From Homarus americanus (Eukaryota; Arthropoda; Malacostraca; Decapoda; Nephropidae), in NCBI RefSeq assembly GCF_018991925.1, contig NW_024735503.1:3513253-3577252 (forward strand): a stretch of 64,000 bases of DNA, in the 5' to 3' direction. A model generated the notes under the pieces. That model searched no databases. It had not been told where the DNA came from and saw only the letters and a list, made by a program, of their open reading frames with translations. Shown piece by piece: positions 61,212 through 64,000 of this stretch. The stretch's first letter is position 1; every line of letters starts with the position of its first letter. The translations under genes were made by a program, and so were the position numbers.

Positions 61212-62929
61212 CACTGGTCTACAAAAAAAAAAATTTCTGGCATGAAACCTTTTAACTGTTTTTTACTAACTTTAAGGTGCTGAATCCAAATCTGATCTCA
61301 GATTTGCTCCATCACGTAACGTGCCAGAATTTACTGAGCTACCAGAGATTGAAGATAGACCGGAATTCACCTGTTTCTACTGATGAAGATGAAGAGACTG
61401 ATCTTTCTAAGCCATCTGGTGAAGATTGTGAAAAGCCAACGTTGTTTACTCAGTCAGAATTGAATGATCTGGTCAGAGATCTAAATTGCCAAAACAGTCT
61501 GCTGAATTGTTGGCTTCCAGGCTTTGAGAAACGACTCTAAAACCTGGCACGAGTGTCTCCTTTTATCGCAACAGAAAAGAGCAACCTGGAATTACTTTCA
61601 TTCATATGACCAGCTTGTTTTTGTAATGATGTAGAAGGACTTTCTCCATGGGACTACCAGCATATGATAGTAAGGATTGAGACTTTTTATTGATAGTTCT
61701 AAAAGGAGCTTGAAATGTGTTCTTCTTCAACGTGGAAACAAGTATGGTTCAATTCCAATCGGACATTCTGTACAAATTAAAGAAGAGCATGAAAACATAA
61801 GACTGTCCTAGAGAGGTTGCAATACCATGCTCATGAATGGTTACTTTGTGTGGACTTGAAAATGGTAAACTTTCTATTGGCCAGCAAGGAGGGTACACAA
61901 ATACCCGTTTTCTGTGCTACTGGGACAGCAGGGCTACAGCAGACCATTGGGGAAAAGAATTGGCCGCAAGACATAGTTTGACCCCTGGTGACAAGAATAT
62001 CATTAACGATCCTCTGTTGACAGGAAAAACATTGTCATTCCTCCTCTGCACATAAAACTTGGCATCATGAAGCAATTCGTCAAGGCCTTGATCATAGTGG
62101 AGAGTGTTTCAGATATATATGCTCAACCTTTCCAAGTCTTAGCGACGAGAAGAAAAGGCAGGGATTTTTGATGACCTCAAATAAGAACACTACTCAGAGC
62201 TCGACACTTCCTTGCAAAAATGACTGAGGCACAGGCAAGAACTTGGAATGCTTTCTCTAATGTGGTGCGGAACTTTAGGGAACAAGAAAGCGGACAACTA
62301 TCAAGAAATTGTGGAAGAGCTGCTCTTGAGTTTACAAGCACTTGGATGCAGAATGAGTATCAAGGTTCACTACTTACACAGTCACTTGGACGAGTTTCAA
62401 GAAAATCTGGGAGAAGTGAGCGAGGAGCAAGGGGAGCGCTTTCATCAAGACATTAAAGTAATGGAAGAACGTTACCAAGGTCGATGGGACTCGAACATGA
62501 TGGCGGACTACTGCTGGAGTTTGATGAGACATTCCAGAAGCTGTACATAAGAGATCGGCCAAAAAGAGGAAGTTTATGTAACTGTAACTTGATCTTAATA
62601 CTTGCACTATTTCTACCGTACATTAATTGTTTTTTTTTCACCCTTCAATGTTACATTTAAATATTATATGTGCATTAACTTTCCAATTTGATATTAACAA
62701 TTTTTGGTTATAGAAAATACAAATTATAATGCTGAAAAAATTTATGTATACATGTTTAAACCGTCAATTTTGATCCAAAAGTTTACGTTTCCCAGCAAAA
62801 GTGCAATATGGTATATCTCAAAAACCTGATGTGATAGACAAAAACCAAAGTCATATTTGGATTCTGCACCCCAAATTTACTTAAAATCCGTTTAAAAACC
62901 TTGTGCCAGAAAAATTGTGTTGACCGGTG
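61212..62929 (+). mobile_element. Unclassified DNA transposon, CACTG-TIR family, copy B (1718 bp)
   Basis: The left end CACTGGTCTACAAAAA, then TTTCTGGCATGAAACC, is matched in inverse at the right by CACCGGTCAACACAATTTTT, then CTGGCACAAGG. The similarity extends about 70 bp and includes the subterminal word GGTGCTGAATCCAAATCTG (right end GGTGCAGAATCCAAATATG). The length is within 10 bp of copy A. The flanks read TTA before the left end and TTA after the right end, possibly a 3-bp duplication. Confidence 0.75.
61277..62550 (+). pseudogene. Decayed ORF of copy B, putative transposase of unknown family
   Basis: The order of motifs is the same as in copy A: an acidic TDEDEETDLSKPSGED region, SELNDLVRDL, a short FCNDVEGL, CVDLKMVNFLL (equivalent of [11 protein letters not shown]), FRYICSTFPSLSDEK, then LSLQALGCRMSIKVHYLHSH, SEEQGERFHQDIKVMEERYQ and MMADYCWSLM at the end. 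There are more frameshifts and stops than in copy A, especially at 61540-62240, so the protein cannot be made. The C-terminal third (62248-62550) is still one open frame and is the best place to compare families. There is no intron sign; flanking TIRs mark it as transposon DNA inside the bib intron. Confidence 0.7.
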
Positions 62930-62959
62930 TTAGCAGTATATATAGGTCAGTCACGTGGG

Positions 62960-63735
62960 TGATGTCATTGTTTGCTGCCATGCAAGACAGTGGTTCATAT
63001 ACATTGGACGTCATATTCTAATTGAAGACAAATCAGTGTGGGCAGCAGCAAATTTGGGATAAACAGCAAGAATGTCCTCAAGCAACCCCGATTCAATGTA
63101 GTAATTACAAAGTTCATGACGAGGGGAGGCTGGGGAAGGTATCCACAGCACAGCCTTATGTACGGGACGCAAACTGGTGTAAATACGGTATGTGACTTTA
63201 TAACAGGACCACGATGCGCACACATACACACACACACGGCAATAAACACAAAAACAGTTAAATAATATTATTACATACAAACAAACAAAAAATAGAAACG
63301 CTTACACACTTGTTTTAATATAAATTTGACCGATACAGCATTTACCACAACAAAGAGTTTTCGTGAGCCACCTGTAGCCAAAAACTCAATACATGTTATC
63401 CACTGCCAGAGAAACAAGCATTCCATCACGTTTAAAGCGCAACATTTTATATACAACACAAACATGTACATTTACACCTCAAAGGTACCGGAATATCAAC
63501 AAGTTCTCGCCAGAAGTTACAATTTAATTTAGGAAAGGAATGAAACCAGTGTTGAACAGAGGTGAACAGTGCTTAAGTCAGTGAGAACAACTCAACAGTA
63601 ACAGCCGAGTCGTACCCAAGTTAAACTTCACACAGTGAGGTCCCAGGAACCCAGTGATAACTGCCCGTGAGACCCAACAATAACCAGAGATGTGTTAATC
63701 CGTCTACGATAGGAAGGCCTGGGACCACACCTCAC
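62960..63735. other. bib intron sequence without supported coding features
   Basis: A 50-60 bp stretch at 62956-63007 (with tgctgccatgcaagacag) is a diverged direct repeat of 61142-61193 (actgccacgcaggacag). No further exon of bib could be recognised here. Confidence 0.5.
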
Positions 63736-63740
63736 TCATA

Positions 63741-64000
63741 TAACACCATCTGTGAGGGAATTACTACACCACGTGATGCCCCCCATAACACCATCTGTGA
63801 GGGAGTTACTACACCACGTGATACCCCCCATAACACCATCTGTGAGGGAGTTACTACACCACGTGAGGCCCCTAATAACACCATCTGTGAGGGAATTACT
63901 ACACCACGTGATGCCCCCCATAACACCATCTGTGAGGGAATTACTACACCACGTGATACCCCCCATAACACCATCTGTGAGGGAGTTACTACACCACGTG
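63741..64000. repeat. 45-bp minisatellite, at least 5.8 copies, running off the right edge
   Basis: The word taacaccatctgtgaggga recurs at 63741, 63786, 63831, 63876, 63921 and 63966, exactly 45 bp apart. Each unit contains the palindrome CACGTG and a C-run. Units differ by only a few bases. Because 45 is divisible by three, long frames appear on the minus strand but have no start context or domain. Confidence 0.97.

Noticed and set aside
62995..63280. Additional upstream bib exon
   Set aside because: The frames here lack MIP features (first NPA, TM1-3) and suitable splice sites.

Overview
The window is eukaryotic, intron-rich and repeat-dense. It most likely comes from an arthropod, probably a decapod crustacean. 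The reasons are a split gene closely resembling insect big brain, degenerate TTAGG/CCTAA telomere-type tracts, many pogo/Tigger-type DNA transposons with TA target duplications, and LINE 3' ends of a type I associate with decapods. The species is an inference.

The only cellular gene I can support is the 3' part of big brain (bib), a member of the aquaporin/MIP family that acts in Notch-dependent neurogenesis. It is on the minus strand, in five exons at 59414-59618, 59120-59200, 29628-29736, 13206-13346 and 10165-10763. All splice sites are GT/AG and all phases agree. Together they give 377 residues: transmembrane helices 4 to 6, the second NPA loop and the long tyrosine/serine/proline-rich cytoplasmic tail. 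The 5' exons lie beyond the right edge. Two further candidate exons sit in the 16.3-kb intron: a frame-preserving cassette (21324-21407) and a possible alternative 3' exon with its own stop (23770-23939).

Nearly everything else is intronic or 3'-flanking repeat DNA. From 1 to 31 kb there are layers of Tigger-like elements and MITEs, several still carrying recognisable transposase pieces (N-terminal start, catalytic NVDETGLF, C-terminal acidic tail), plus LINE fragments, a tRNA-derived SINE and MITEs of other types. From 32 to 56 kb the 29.4-kb intron carries very large minisatellites with strong strand asymmetry (28-bp, about 62-bp, about 33-bp and 31-bp units), a second LINE, telomere-like blocks and dispersed repeats.

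The most interesting feature is a family of about 1.72-kb DNA elements at 57222-58948 and 61212-62929, with a fragment at 31886-32345. Both long copies have CACTG/CACYG terminal inverted repeats, a conserved subterminal motif and decayed copies of one protein with the motifs LHxLHSHLD, SEEQGExFHQDI and RYQGxWD. One copy interrupts a dispersed repeat whose uninterrupted paralogue lies at 47.6-47.96 kb. I cannot assign the family to a named transposon superfamily from sequence alone.
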